Origin: Lepidostoma basale | Taxonomy: Eukaryota > Arthropoda > Insecta > Trichoptera > Lepidostomatidae | Length of the DNA stretch: 64,000 nt | Assembly: GCA_022606425.2 (NCBI GenBank) | Contig: JAHDVF020001510.1 | Coordinates: 62,001-126,000, forward strand | Direction of reading: 5' to 3' | Made by a program: the position numbers and the translations under genes | The notes under the pieces: generated by a model | What the model saw: the letters and a program-made list of their open reading frames with translations, nothing else | Database searches by the model: none | What the model was told of the DNA's origin: nothing | In this document: positions 1 through 12,739 of the stretch, in pieces | Position numbering within the stretch: the stretch's first letter is position 1 | Layout of the letters: each line of letters starts with the position of its first letter

Positions 1-3000
1 GATCGGGTCTATAACTTTGTTAGCGATAGCTTGCTGCAACGGTACTATGTGACCATCTTCTGGGTCTTTCACGACCGTGCTGGAAGGGTCCACTATCCCC
101 TGATCTATGCAGTCAGTTAGCGTCAAGCGCTTCCTGTCGATCACGCTAGTCGTTATGAAGGGATCACTGAACCCTCCGGTGGTAGGGTTATATATCCCGA
201 ACTCCAGACACTCGTTAAGAGTGAAACCCCTCTTGGGTGTTATCAGCAGCCCGCTCTCCAGCGCGGCCGGCAACGGGTGCAGTTTTGAAGTCTCAGTATC
301 CAAGATATTCCCCTTTTCGGCATCCATCAGCCCTTTTCTAAACGCTTCCGGCAATTTCACCAGCTTCTTCTTGAGATTATCCTTGATCAGCGCCGTGTCC
401 GAATCGACGTGGCCCAAAATGGCCGCATCTTTCACGGACAGCACCTCGTTGGTACGTGGATGCGTGAATCTGGCGGTTTGGACGTCGAGCAGTTTCTGCT
501 CTATTGCTTGCTCGAATGTCAGAGGTTCGTGATAGTAGACGATGAGGCCGTTCTCGAAAACGACGCACGCGGACTTTGAGCGACCCGACTGCGGGTCGAA
601 AGCGGCCTTGCTGTTCAGATCCACCGAGCCGTCCTCAATAGCTGACTGCAAGGTTCGGAATTTGCCCGTTTGGGGATCTTTGACGACCGCGGTGCGTGGG
701 TCGATGAATTCAAAGCGGATGGCCTCGTCTAAAGTGAATTCTCTCAAAATCGGTTCTTTGTCCCTGGTGTAATCTATAGAAGCCCTGCGGATTCCGCGCG
801 AGGAGGTGAGCGGTTTGAGCACGGTGACCAGATGGCCCTTGTCTAGCGCGATGTCCAAATTGTAAGCTCGCTTCATTTTGGAATCTAGCACCCTACCTTT
901 AGTGACGTCGATGTCACCGTTCTCGATAGCCGCGACGAGGGATTTGAGTTTATTCGTAACGGGGTCTTTAAGCGCCGTCGTATCGGGATCTATGAATCCG
1001 CTTGTAATAGCCGCTTGTAGATCTAAGAAATCCCCGGTGGCCGGGTCCACGAATTTACCCGTGTCGGGCCTGAAAAGTCCGTTCCTAACGGCTTCCTCAA
1101 CGGAGAGATTCCTACCGCTCGTCACGATTAGGCCCCTCAGTTTGGCCTCAATCAGATTGATCGAGTTTCCGTTGGGCAAATTATAACAACCGAGATTTTC
1201 GTCAATTAACTTGGTCTTTATAGCTTCCGGCAATTTAACGTATTTACTAGCTTGGATGTTTTTGATCAAAGATGTTTCGGGACTAATCAGATCCTCCGCG
1301 ATAGACTCTTTCAAGGTTAGGGGTCTCTCGGTAACCGGGTGTTTGAATTTAGATTTTTCTACATCGTAGAAGTCCATGGCTAAAGCATCGTACAAAGAGA
1401 ATCCTGCGCCCTCGATATCTACAATCAAACCTAGCTCCATGGCCTTGTTCAGAGTTATAGAAACATCGGAACTGGGCTCGGTGAAGAGTCCGCTCCTCCT
1501 ATCGACCACTCCGGTGCGGCAAGCTTCAGCTAAAGTCAAAGGTTTCTCAGACTTCTTGTCGAAGTAGCACAAATACTTGGGATTAATAATGAACTTCCTA
1601 ATGGCCTCGTGAAGAGTGATCTTTCTACTGGAGATAGGGTCGGCAAACTTTCCTGTCTTATCGTCGTACAGCCCTTGGTGGATAGCTCTCTGAAGAGAAA
1701 TACTGGCTTTGCTATCTACTAGAAGTCCTACTTCAAACGCTTCCTTGATTGTCAACTCGCTATTGTCTTTGTTAATGTCTTTCACGGTTCCCGTCTTGCT
1801 ATCGACAACTCCGATTTCTAGAGATTCTGGAAGAGAAATCTTCTTCCAAGTACCTGAACGAATGTCCTTAACGTGAACGGAATCTGGATCGATAAGATTG
1901 AGTTTGATTGCCTCGGCGAGATGGTATTTCTTTCCTGTCTTGGGATCCATGAACAGCCCTGTCCTTTCGTCGTAGATACCCTTTGAAACAGCCTCGCTAA
2001 GCGACATCGGTTTGCGAACTTCAATCAGTACGCCTCTCTCGAAAGCTTCCTGGAAGTCGATCCTAACTCTATCCGGCAGGATAATCGTACCTGTTCTTGC
2101 GTCGACTATTCCTCTATCAACCGCGAACTCGAATGGAAGTACTTTACCGTCAACATTGACAAGTGTGGACTGAGGATCCAACATGCCTTTCTTCAAAGCC
2201 CTGTCAGTAGCTATCTTTTCTCTACTTTCTGGATGTGTGAATTTGCCTGATTTAGGATCGTAGAATCCTTTGAAAACTGCTTCTGGCAAGCTGAATTTAC
2301 GTTTAGCTGGAATAATTAGACCCCTCTCGGATGCGTCAACGAATGTCATTTCATCTCCCTTCAGAGGATCTTTAGCTTTACCGAGTTTGGAATCAATGAT
2401 ACCAGATTTGATGGCGTCACTGAGAGAAATAATCTCTCCGGTTTTCGAGTTTTTAACCGTTAATACTTCCGGATCGATTTCACCCTTCTTAATAGCTTCT
2501 TCGAGAGTCTTCGTGGAAGAATCGATCGTTAGAAGACCGGAATCTGGATCGTAACAACCTTGAACGAGTCCCTCTTGGAGGGACCAAGGTTTTTTATCAC
2601 TCAAAAGATAGCCCTTTTCGTTAGCGACGTCGAGGGTCATTACAGGGTTCGTGATAATGCCAGCTTCGTCGTTGAGAAGACCGACTTTGATCGCTTCATC
2701 CACTGAAAGTAATTTGTCGTGCTGATCGTCCCTAATTTTGATCGACTTCGTTTCGACCAATTTGCTTTCGATAGCTTCTTTCACTTTAACTACATTGCCC
2801 GATCTGGGATCGAGGATTTTACCAGTCACAGAATGATAGTAGCCTTTCTCGATGATGTCAACGACAGACCATCTCAATTGCTTTGTTTTAACGTATCCCC
2901 TCTGATAGGCTACGTCTAACGTGATCAAGTTGCCTTCCTTGGTATCCCTAAGCTTTCCTGTATCAGAATTAACTAATTTGGTTGTCAGGGCATCCTCAAG

Positions 3001-6000
3001 AGTGACAAAAGCGTCTGCTCTGGTGTCTTTAATTTCGGAAATGGTTGGATGAAGAATAGCCCTCTCTACAGCTTCGTCGATTGTAACCTTTTGGCTAGTA
3101 GCTAGATCTTTAATTTTTCCTGTTGATGGATCGTACAAGTTCTGTTTGATAACCGCCTCGAGAGAAATAGGTCTCCTGGTGCTAGTGGACAACAATCCGT
3201 TTATGAAAGCTACCTTGAGATCAATTTGTTGTTTGGTTTGGATATCTATAATGACCCCGTGGTAGAGATCAATAAAACCTAATTCAATTGCCTCAGTTAA
3301 CGTGATGATTTCGTTGTTGGTGGGATTCTTCATCGATATGGTATCTGGATCAATGAGTTTCAACCGGATCGCGTCAGCGAATGAATACACTTCACCGGTG
3401 CTGGGATCTTTAAATTCGGCAGTGTTCGGATCAAACGCTCCAGAAACTAGAGCACTGTCGAAAGAAACAGGTTCCGTGATAACCGCTTGACTTGGGTGCC
3501 CTTCGATGATCCAACCTCGATCGATACAATCGAAGAACGAAACTCTTCTCCCAGACTTAGGATCGACCATATGACCGGTGTGTCTGTCTATCAAAGGGAT
3601 GGTGATAGCCTCTTCTAGGGGCAAGAATGTCTCTGTTTTGGCATTAAGATCTTGTACAAACAAGTTCTTTGGATCATAAACGGAATAGATCATATCGATG
3701 AAAGAGATCTTCATACCGGTTCTAGGATCTAGGAAGATTTGCCTTTCAGGATCATAGAATCCATATTGAGAAAGGATATCCGGCGATAATTCTTCGAATG
3801 AAATTGATTTTGGCTTTTCGGTAACGATGGAAATACAGTTTTTGGAAATGATATCTACTAGATCTAACGGACTAATTTCTCCCTGATCTAAAGCATCCTG
3901 AATGGTCAGGATTGACTCCTGGCCATTGACCAATATGCGACAAACTTTCGGTTCGATCTTCTTCTGACTGATGGCATCACCGAGGAGCATTCTTTCGTAA
4001 ACTATTTCGGGCTGCATGGCAGACTGAACGGACGATTTTTCAGAAAGAATTTGTTCGATGACCGGGGACGTTTCTCTGATAGGCGAAATACGATCAGCAG
4101 ACTCAAATGGATCCACAAATTCAACATCTTGTTTGGGCGACTTAACGTCTTTTTCTTTAGGTTTCTTCTCTTTTGTGTCTGTGATATATTTAGGGTCTTG
4201 CGGACTGGCTATAGAACTGGACACCAGGATTTCTTCTTGGACATTAACTGATTCCATCTCGTCGGAGAGCGGCCTAGATGGTTTAGACTTGTCTTCAGAT
4301 GGACTGGTCTTTTTGTCCAGAGAGAAATCGTCCTTTACTGATTTCGCCTTCCTAGGAGGTACGACCGGTACGGCTTCGACGACTTCATCAGGTTTACCCG
4401 GAGGTCTCCTGGTTAGTGGGCCTACGGCTTCTCTCGTTTTATCAGGATCATCTTCCTTATCTGTTGACTTCTTTGTGAGACTTTTGATACCTTTGGCAAT
4501 AGCCATTCCAGCTAAAACAGGAGATGCGACGACAGCCAAGATTCCTAATTTAGCAGCATTCTTAATATCCACAGACTTTCCAGTTGTCTTGTCTTTCACC
4601 TTGCCCGACTTGGGATCGATTAGGCCTTTCTTCAAGGCGTCCTTTAGCGTAACTTGGCTGCCAGATTGTATATCGTAAACGACGGATTCTGGATCGATGA
4701 TTTTCTTTTCCAAAGCTTCTTTGAAGGTGTACGTCTTCTTTGGATTCTTAGGATCTTTGAACTTACCTGTTTTCTCATCATAAATGGTTTCGTAAGCCTC
4801 TATCAAAGTCATGTACTCTGTTTTTATTTCCACAATCTCCGTGTATTCAGTGGGCTTGGCTTCGATGGAAGTGTCCAGAATGCCCTGAGTAACAGCCTCA
4901 GAAATTGTCATCGACTTTCCTGTCTCTGGATTATTGAAAGTGCCCGCTTCCATGTCGACCAAGCCTTGCTTGACGGCTTCCTCGAATCTAACGTTAACAT
5001 CCTTTGTTGTGAAATGCTCTTTGCTAGTTTTCTCATCTTTGATGATGCCTTTCTCCCGGGCTTCTTCAATGGACATCACTTTGCCAGTTTCTAGCTCTTG
5101 GACCTCGTTAGCACTGAGCAGGACATATCCGGATAAGATTTCGATCATCTTCATGGTGATTGTATGATGAGAGGTGATTGTTTCCGTAACCGAGGTGACT
5201 GCTCCAGTCGTTTCAAACGATACGACACTTTCGAGTGGTTTAACTAGCAGCAATCCTTGTTCGATAGCTTGCGAAATAGGTATGACTTCTTTTGTTTTGG
5301 GATTTGTGAATGTTCCCTTTTCGGAATCAATTAAATTTTTATCGAGAGCGTCTTTAATCTGGACGGCATCTCTGCTCACCGGGAAAGGTATCGCCATTAT
5401 GAAGTTGTCTTTAATAGCATCTTCGATCGGAGTTTTGACCCCCGTGATGGGGTGGACGATGAACTTTTTGTCCGCGTTGACTAGTCCCCTTTGAACGGCT
5501 ACTGTAAGAGTCATACCGGCAAGAGGGATATCTTCTATCGGGGTACCTTCAGACACTTTGTCGAACACGTTGACTCCTACAGCGGAGAGCAGATCCAGAT
5601 TGCCACTCCTGGTTTTCACGAGAGATTTGTTCTCATCTACATTGCCTTTAACAATTGCTTGCTTCAAAGTGACCTTGTCTCCTTCTGGGCTAACCATGGT
5701 GGAGAGAGGGTCGACGATATCGCAAACAATGGCTTCGCGCAATGAAAGATGATCCCCGGTCTCTGGATGGATGATCTTGCACGTCTCGGGTTCAATCAGA
5801 CCCTGGTCCGCCAGTTGTGGAACGGATAAGCTCTGCGCTAAAGGAATAAGTATTTGATTGGTGCCATCAGGATCTAATACTCCTCTCTCGATAGCCTCGT
5901 TAATATTTAAGACGTCGCCTCTCTGGGGATCAATAATGGACCCTTTATCTCCGTCAACTTTTTTGTTGAGCACGGCTTCGGCTAAAGTGATTCTGTCTCC

Positions 6001-9000
6001 AGTAGGAGATGTAAAGTTGTCTTTCTTGTCTAAAATTTCAGCCGTTTCATCGTCGATCATTCCTTTTTCGACGGCTTCTTTGGGGCTGACGACCTTCTTC
6101 CTCATTTTCTGCAGGACGACCGGTTTTCCTGTTTTTTCCGGGCTTAAATCGAAGGACCTCGCACTGCCGATGGTCACTTTGAATTTGGGGTCAGTTGTTA
6201 TTCTGGCCCTTGTCATTTCGGCTTCCGAAATCAATTTAGGCGAGTCGGTGAATGTGGTCGTGACAGTGCCAACTTTCTTGTTGGTGTTCACGGACTCGAG
6301 CAGTTGCTGAGCGTATTCGGGAGTGACGAAACCCTTTTCAACGGCCTGCTGGAGGCTTATATCTTGTCCGGTATTAGGATCCTTTACGACAATTGATTTA
6401 GAGACGCTCTCCGACGATGTTTTGACGATGGTCTGCGGCTGTTCTTGTTCTGTTACGACACTTCCTTGAGAAATGATATTCTCCATAGTTTCATTATCAA
6501 TCAGTCCCTGAGACACGGCTTCTTCAAGAGAAATTTGTTCCTTTGTTACCGGATGTGTCACGTACATTTTTCGTATGATTTTAACAGTAGAGCTACGTTC
6601 TGAATTTATGAATTCTTGCAGCTCTTCGGGTTTGATAGACCCGGATTCGAGGGCCTCTTTGACTGTAACCTGTTTGCCCGTGGACGGGTCCGTAATGGTG
6701 ATGTGCGAATCGAAAAGTTCAGTGGTGCTGGTGGTAACAGTTTGTGGAGAATCTCTGTCAAATTCTTGAGCTTGCTCGTACTTCTTCAAAGTCTCCTCGT
6801 CAACGAGGCCTCTCTCGTATGCCACTTCCATTGGTAGTTTTTCTCCCGTTTTGGGATCGACCACCATGGCGTTTTTGATGACTTGAATAACCTTAGCTCC
6901 GGCGACGAGGGGAGCTCCTAGAACGGCGAGAACTCCAAACTTGGCCGCGTCGGCGATGTTGATTTTCCTACCGGATTTGTCAACGTAATTCCCAGTTTTT
7001 TCGTCGATAATACCCTTCTTCAGAGCATCTTTAATAGGGATTTCTTTCCCTGTGTTTGGATCTTTAACTTTAACTGCGTTCGGGTCAATAGTCCCTTCTT
7101 TAACAGCGGAAATAATATTTTGGGAATGTCCTGTTTTTGTGAATAGCACCAGAGCCGTGGAAGGATCGTAAATGACTCCAGGGGCAACTTGTGTCGGCTC
7201 TAGAGAAGACGACTCCACGTCAGAGCTTTTGATCTGAGTGAAGACCGGGGGATTATTATCGAATATACTCGAAACCTCAATAACGTCAGGTTGGCCGGTC
7301 ACTTTAGTGATTTGAATAAGTCTTTGATTCGGGGAGTCTTTTTCCATCCTACTGCCTAATATCACTAAATTGTCTTCGATAGCTTGCTTCATTGGAATGT
7401 ATTTACCCTTGAGCTTGTACTGGCCCGTGCCGTTCAAAATGCCCTTTTCTAAACTCCTGATCAAAGTGATCTCTCTGCCGTTCATGGGATCGATAACAGA
7501 TGCAGAATTGGGATCGATTATTTTCAACTTCACGCACTCCTCAAAACTAACTAACCTATCAGTTCCGGGGATAATGAAAAGGCCCGTAGCGGGATCGAAC
7601 AGTTTCTGCTCGATAGCCTCGGCCAAGCACCAGCCATCGGGAGGCAACTCAAACACCTGCTTTTCCATAGATTTCCGTTCGGACGTGATGAAATTAGAAG
7701 TGGCCGTCTTGCTAGACACCGTGGTCGTCTGGACTGTGCTAAATGAATCGGAAACATCCATCGGCTCACCTGGAGTGGTCTTGGAATACATTTTTTCAAT
7801 ACTCCTTTGCAGAGTTATCGGATCTGGCCTAAACACGGATTCTGAGGACGTTTCTACTTTAGAGACGGGACTCTTCACACTACCGCTGGGGATGGGGTCC
7901 TTGACAAAAGACTTCTTTGTTATTTTGAGTTCTACGTACTGTCCTGGCGAACTAGTTTTTCTAACCGCTTTATAGGAAGGACTCAGCGGAGATTCGCCGG
8001 CCTTTGCGTCCTGAATATCAATACCTAATAAACCTTCGTCTAAAGCTTGCTGGATGGGGATGATGGTCCCAGAGGTGGGGTCGGTGAAGGTCTGCGTGTG
8101 CTCGTCGATCAAACCTCGCCTCACGGCCTCGGTGAAGGTGATGATCGTATCTGTTCTAGCGCCTAAGTTTGTGTTGGTGATGGTGACGTATCTTTTCACG
8201 GACTTTGTGACCGTCTGAGTTGTCAGAGTAATGTTTAATAAAGAATTGAGCAAAACGGCACCCTCGGGGGTGATCAAGTTGACTTCTACGGCTTTGTCGA
8301 GGGGTAAAGGCCTCTGTGTTTGGGGATCTAGCAAGTAACCCGTGTGCGGGTTCAGAATTCCCTTAAAGACAGCGTCCATGACGCTCAGTTCGTTGGAATT
8401 TTGGAAAATGCCTACCTTACGATTTAACATTTCATAAACTTCTGGACGGATCGCGCCCGACTTGACTCCCTCGTCCATGGAGATGAACTTGGGGGGCTTA
8501 ATATTCACGAGAATACTGCCACCGTTTTGACCCGAGATCAAACCCTTGTTCAGAGCGCGGTTGAAGGACAAAAATTCGTTGGTAGCCGGATCGCGGAATC
8601 CGTCAATATCGAACAAAGATTTCTGAGACACCGAGGTGATCAGGCCTCTGTCCACGGCTTCCGGAATGGTGCAAATCTCGCTAGTCAAGTTGTCCCTGTA
8701 CCTCGTGGTGTCGGGGAGAATGATTCTGTTGGCCAGGGCCTCCGAGAGGTTCAGAAGTTCCCCGGTCTTGGTGTTGGTCACGGACTTGACGTTATCACTA
8801 TCTAAAACCCCGCAAGAAATAGCTTCTAGAATATTCAACTTAGACTTTCTTAAAGGCGACGCGATTAAACCGTTATTGTCCATGAGGGACTCGTCCACAA
8901 CATCTTTCAGAGTCATGGGCTTACAGAGAAGTTTTCTATTTTGAGCTTCGCTAAACTTAACCTTTTCTTTTGTGACGCTATTCACGTACCGACCGAACTT

Positions 9001-9907
9001 GGGGTTGACGATACCCTTCTGAACCGCTTCCGCGAGTGTGATCTTTCTATCGGTGGCCGGGTCGACCACTTCGCGAACCTCCGGGTCGATGAGCTGATTT
9101 TGAATAGCGACGTCCAATTGGAACTTGTTGCCAGAATTACGATCCACGATCCAACCGGATTCGTCTTCTACTAAACCTTGCAACACTGCGTCGGATAGGG
9201 AGACGGCGCTGGATTTGATCTTGATAATCTCATTGTACGTCAAGTAGCCCCTTTCGTAGGCTTCGGAAACTGAGATATACGTTCCGTCGGGGAGTCGGAA
9301 CAGCCCCTTTTGCAAGTCGACATTTCCGACATTCATAGCTTCCGCTATGCTCATTCCCTGTCCAGGGGTCTGCTTCATTTCTGAAATTACCTTTATCCTC
9401 TTTTCTGCAGGGTCGGAGAATCCCTGCTCGGCGTCGTACAGTTCTCTCTGGATGGCCTCCAAGAGGGTGATTTCTTTCCCGTCTTCTGCCGTGCCGCAGG
9501 GGCCCACCAGTCTCGCGGCAAGGCTGGGGTCTATCAGACCGTCCTGGGCCGCCTGCTCGATAGGCACGCTTCGGCTATCAGCGCCGGTAGCTATCCTCCC
9601 CGTGCGCACGTCGAGGATGCGCATGCTGATAGCCTGGCCGACCGTGAGCACTTCCCTTGTTTCAGGGTGGATGATGCCTCTGGACTCTATGATGTTGGAG
9701 CCGTCGTACATCTTATGTATTCTCTTGAGGTTCCTGAGGTCGGGAGTGCCGTTGGTCTCCTTGCTATTGATGATGGTTGTGGTTTTGTACGTGTTGGTTT
9801 TACCATTGGTAACTGTCGAGTCGTAGGGGGATTTGGAATTTACCGTGACCCGGGAAGGCGATGTCACACCGTCTATGTCGGTCTTTTCTGTCGTTGTTCT
9901 CACATAT
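1..9907 (-). CDS. shot: Spectraplakin giant plakin-repeat exon (partial; runs off the left edge)
   Basis: On the minus strand one frame stays open from 9906 to base 1, about 3,302 codons with no stop. The translation is an array of plakin/plectin repeats with the recurring pattern L-x-EAI-x-x-G-L/I-I/V-D-P-x-T-G-x-x-x-DP-x-T-G. The last codons in the window (60 to 1) still read as a repeat (PLQQAIANKVIDPI), so the exon continues beyond it. Plakin repeats bind intermediate filaments in vertebrates; in insect Shot the repeat-rich giant exon is alternatively spliced. The 5' boundary is set by a TTTCTTCCTCAG acceptor just before 9907; the first A completes a CA|A Gln codon from the 116-nt upstream exon. 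Ser/Thr/Lys-rich linkers break the array near 9690-9907, 7650-7980, 7170-7330 and 4020-4470. Two hydrophobic segments (6945-6874, 4557-4480) are noted separately. Codon use is more GC-rich than the introns. The family call is secure; the symbol rests on insects normally having one spectraplakin. Confidence 0.93.
4480..4660 (-). other. Hydrophobic Ala/Val-rich module, copy 2, inside the giant exon
   Basis: A plakin repeat (KKGLIDPKSG) and a lysine-rich link lead into AAKLGILAVVASPVLAGMAI, then AKGIKSLTKK and a long Pro/Ser/Lys/Glu-rich linker (about 4480-4020). The order repeat, basic link, hydrophobic stretch is the same as in copy 1. The shared pattern is AAK-[FL]-G-[VI]-LAV-x-x-x-P-[LV]-[VL]-AG. 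This points to an internal duplication of a defined module rather than chance hydrophobicity. Confidence 0.75.
6874..7060 (-). other. Hydrophobic Ala/Val-rich module, copy 1, inside the giant exon
   Basis: After a plakin repeat (KKGIIDEKTG) the frame reads a short basic link and then AAKFGVLAVLGAPLVAGAKV, about 20 residues that are hydrophobic and small, at residues about 985-1011 of the exon. It is followed by IQVIKN and the next plakin repeat. Length and composition would allow a membrane-like or buried helix pair, but no signal or topology evidence exists in a cytoplasmic cytolinker. It matches copy 2 some 797 residues downstream. Confidence 0.75.
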
Positions 9908-10087
9908 CTGAGGAAGAAACAAAAGAAAGATATATTCACTATAAATAAATAATTTTAAATTTCCAATTTTTTTCTCAGACACTAAATCAGATACCAAATA
10001 ACATTTTCCCACGAATAGTCTTAAAAAATATATGGTTTGATTTCACTTGTCATGGGGAATGATTATTTATTTTCCTTGGATACTCAC

Positions 10088-10203
10088 TGCGAGGAGGTGG
10101 TGTAGTGAGTGGAGACGGTGTGTTCGGTGGAGGCTATGTCGTGCATGTTGAACTCCTGGCGGAACGACCGCACCGAACGCGGCGCCATCGCTTCAACGAG
10201 ACG
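10088..10203 (-). CDS. shot: Spectraplakin exon joining plakin domain to plakin repeats
   Basis: A 116-nt exon. The acceptor is TTTGTCCCCAG before 10203 and the donor is GTGAGT after 10088. It translates in phase 0 to RLVEAMAPRSVRSFRQEFNM and onward through HDIAST to TTSSQ, ending in CA, which the A at 9907 completes as Gln. It is Arg/Ser/Thr-rich and shows no spectrin repeat, so it is probably a linker. The intron to the giant exon is only 180 nt (10087-9908). Upstream it must cross the 38.6-kb intron. A TTAA-flanked MITE sits about 50 nt upstream of its acceptor. Confidence 0.85.
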
Positions 10204-10250
10204 CTGGGGACAAACAATAATTACGTTAAAACAACATTCACCAATCAAGC

Positions 10251-10539
10251 CTAAAGGCCGTGCCACACTGTTTGAAACAAGCTCTCCACAGGGGGGACCT
10301 TGGTGGAGAGCTGTGGAGCCCACGGTTGGTGTAGCGTCCACATACTGTTATAAACAAGCTCTCCACACGTGGAATGCGTGTTTAAACGGTGGATCCACAC
10401 GCATACTATGCGCGTCCGTCCACAAAGTTTGTTGAAGGTCAAACGAATTTTGGTTTCAAACAAGTGTCTACACAGTTTTAAACCGCCGGTGGAGACCGAT
10501 GTGGATAGCTTGTTTAAAACAGTGTGGCACGGCTTTTAA
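10251..10539. mobile_element. MITE M1 copy 1 (TTAA-type target duplication)
   Basis: Element 10255-10535 begins AGGCCGTGCCACACTGTTTG and ends in the inverted form of AAGCCGTGCCACACTGTTTT. It is flanked by CTAA (10251-10254) and TTAA (10536-10539), a one-base-decayed TTAA duplication. The second copy at 34289-34514 is in the opposite orientation and has intact TTAA on both sides. TTAA duplication suggests piggyBac-type mobilisation, but the terminal bases are not the usual piggyBac ones. It contains repeated GTGGAG/CTCCAC words. It encodes nothing. Confidence 0.8.
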
Positions 10540-10856
10540 TGATCAGAAATTTATCGATAATGTAAGACATGATATCAATCTTATAAGGAATTTTAAAAAT
10601 AATGTAAGATATCTAACCAAAAATGTTACGAAATTTACAAAAAGTTTCGGACTTGACAAAGAATATGATAAAGTTTGTAAGCAATGTACGTAATTAGAGT
10701 GTTTAGAATTGGACTAATTATACTAACATGTGCTGTTTGGATGATAACTAACATCGTATTGAATTTAAGTTTACCAATAAAGTTATAAGGTTTAATTTTA
10801 AATGTTGTTTGGAAAATACTGAAACCATTTCAAAGTTAACTAACGTATTGACTATA
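10536..10856. other. AT-rich intron, no feature seen
   Basis: AT-rich non-coding sequence between MITE M1 and the tandem array. I see no transposon motif or splice-consistent exon. Confidence 0.6.
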
Positions 10857-11405
10857 TTGCAGTTTACAAACAATGTATTGAATATATTGTACAAACAATG
10901 TATTGAATATATTGTACAAACAATGTATCGTTGTAGTTTGAAAACAATGTATTGTACATGTTGTAGTTTACAAACAATGTACTGAATATATTATCGCTTA
11001 CTAACAATGTATAGCATATGTGGTAGTTTACAAACAATGTATCAAATATATTGTTGTTTACAAACAATGTATTGAATACAGTGGTAGTTTACAAAAAATG
11101 TATTGTACATGTTGTAGTTTACAAACAATGTATTGTACATGTTTACGTTTACTAACAATGTACATGTTGTAGATTAAAAACAATGGATTGAATATATTGA
11201 TAGTTTATAAACAGTGTATTGAATATATTGTACAAACAATGTATCGTAAACGATGTAGTTTAAAAACAATGTTAACAGACAATGTATTGTACTGAATATA
11301 TTGTCGTTTTCAAACAATGTACAGCATTGTAGTTTACAAACAATGTATTGAAAACATTGGTAGTTTAAAAACAACGTATTACACATATTGGAGTTTAGAA
11401 ACAAT
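10857..11405. repeat. Tandem array of about 26-33-bp units (TTTACAAACAATGTATTGAA)
   Basis: About twenty imperfect units of the core TTTACAAACAATGTATTGAA followed by a variable link (TATATTGTAG, CATGTTGTAG or TATTGTACAAA). Shorter units lack the GTAGT link. ORFs here on the minus strand (MFVNNNIFDTLFVNYH type) are products of the repeat. Not a CRISPR array: units abut with no unique spacers. Confidence 0.9.
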
Positions 11406-12002
11406 TGAAATCAAAAATATACACACCCGACATTCGTATGAGAAGTCATATTCGTAACTATCACACATTTTGAACTTTATATATATAAATATACAAACAC
11501 TTAACTTTATTAAAAGCACTTCATATTATATATTAACATCACATATATATTTATAAAAAAAACTTATCTCATACTGACTATCCCATCATAGAATATATTC
11601 AAATATTCCTATTATTATTAAAAATTCATATTTTTAAACGAGGTTCTAAAAAAAATCAAGGACAAATTTTAATTTTTGTTTCCGTTCTTATTTCAAAATA
11701 TATAAATACCACGGTAAGTATGTTCCTAAAGACGAGATTATAAATTTTAAATAACGATAAAACATGCGTCATTTAAAAGAAGTACCGATTTGAATAAATT
11801 AGTTTTTTTTAAACATAATCTACCCATTTTTATAAGAATCATAATTAACGAACAAGGAATTAAATTTGTATTCTGGCAATACATAAAAAAGAGATATAAA
11901 AATGTAATAATTCATTTTCATTAAAAACGGACGCAATGGTGACATCATTGCGTTAAAATGCTGTGTATTTCGTTTTAACGCATTTCTTCTTCTTCTTTTT
12001 TC
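11406..12002. other. AT-rich intron, no feature seen
   Basis: Strongly AT-rich non-coding DNA. No repeat family that recurs elsewhere in the window was recognised. Confidence 0.6.
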
Positions 12003-12440
12003 TCTTAGTTTGGTACGTAACTAACTGACTAACCATCACGCCGTCTCCCCGGAGGGGTAGGCAGGAAGAATGGAACGCCACACTGTTCTGTCCTGAAATA
12101 CTTCTCTCGATTCCTCTACATCCATACATCTTGTCATGCACGCACGTCGATTTCTCCGACTTCTCACGTGACCGACATTCAATATTTGATTGATTTTGAT
12201 CGTGCCGCGTTTTCCTCGGCCTTCCTCTATTTCTAGCTCCGTTCACGCCGTTTACATATACCTTCTTTACCATTCTGTCTTCACTCATTCTGTCCAAACC
12301 ATCTTAATGACACTTTCCTTATTTTGTTCATAACACTTTCATTCGCACCACATTCACTTCTTATACTTGCACTTGTCACTCTATTATATACAGATTTGCC
12401 ACACATTCGCCTTAGAGATCTCATTTCTACTGCATTTTAG
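12003..12440 (-). mobile_element. LINE family A 3' fragment
   Basis: On the minus strand it carries the family A C-terminal code (KVYVNGVNGARNRGRPRKT, then HDQ) with frameshifts, then the conserved 3' UTR word CTACCCCTCCGGGGAGACGG and CGTGATGGTTAGT. The 3' end lies at 12003. It is 5' truncated, as usual for LINEs. Confidence 0.85.
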
Positions 12441-12739
12441 TACGTATAACCTGTTTATGACGGTTTGCTGCCCTGTTTAACGTATTTGTGTGTTAATATT
12501 TGAATGTGAAACATTTATGATGTGGACAATACCGATGGTCAAATTAAATAAAAACTTCCTCTACATTCATATAACGTATGAATTTTTCGTTTTTCGTAGC
12601 GATATTTTCATAATTCGAGTGCATATTGGTTTTGAAGGTTTTTGGCATTTAAACACCACGCTTGCCAAACGGGTTGGTGAGTTTATAAGTCAGACGCCCT
12701 TAACATAGGGAACAGACGCTGTTTGTAGCTGCCCACTGT

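Noticed and set aside
107..9948. Many plus-strand ORFs of 60-206 codons across the first 10 kb
   Set aside because: They are antisense shadows of the minus-strand plakin-repeat exon; the repeat periodicity keeps the opposite frames open and they have no homology of their own.
10857..11405. Possible CRISPR array
   Set aside because: Units are contiguous and imperfect with no unique spacers, in a eukaryotic intron.
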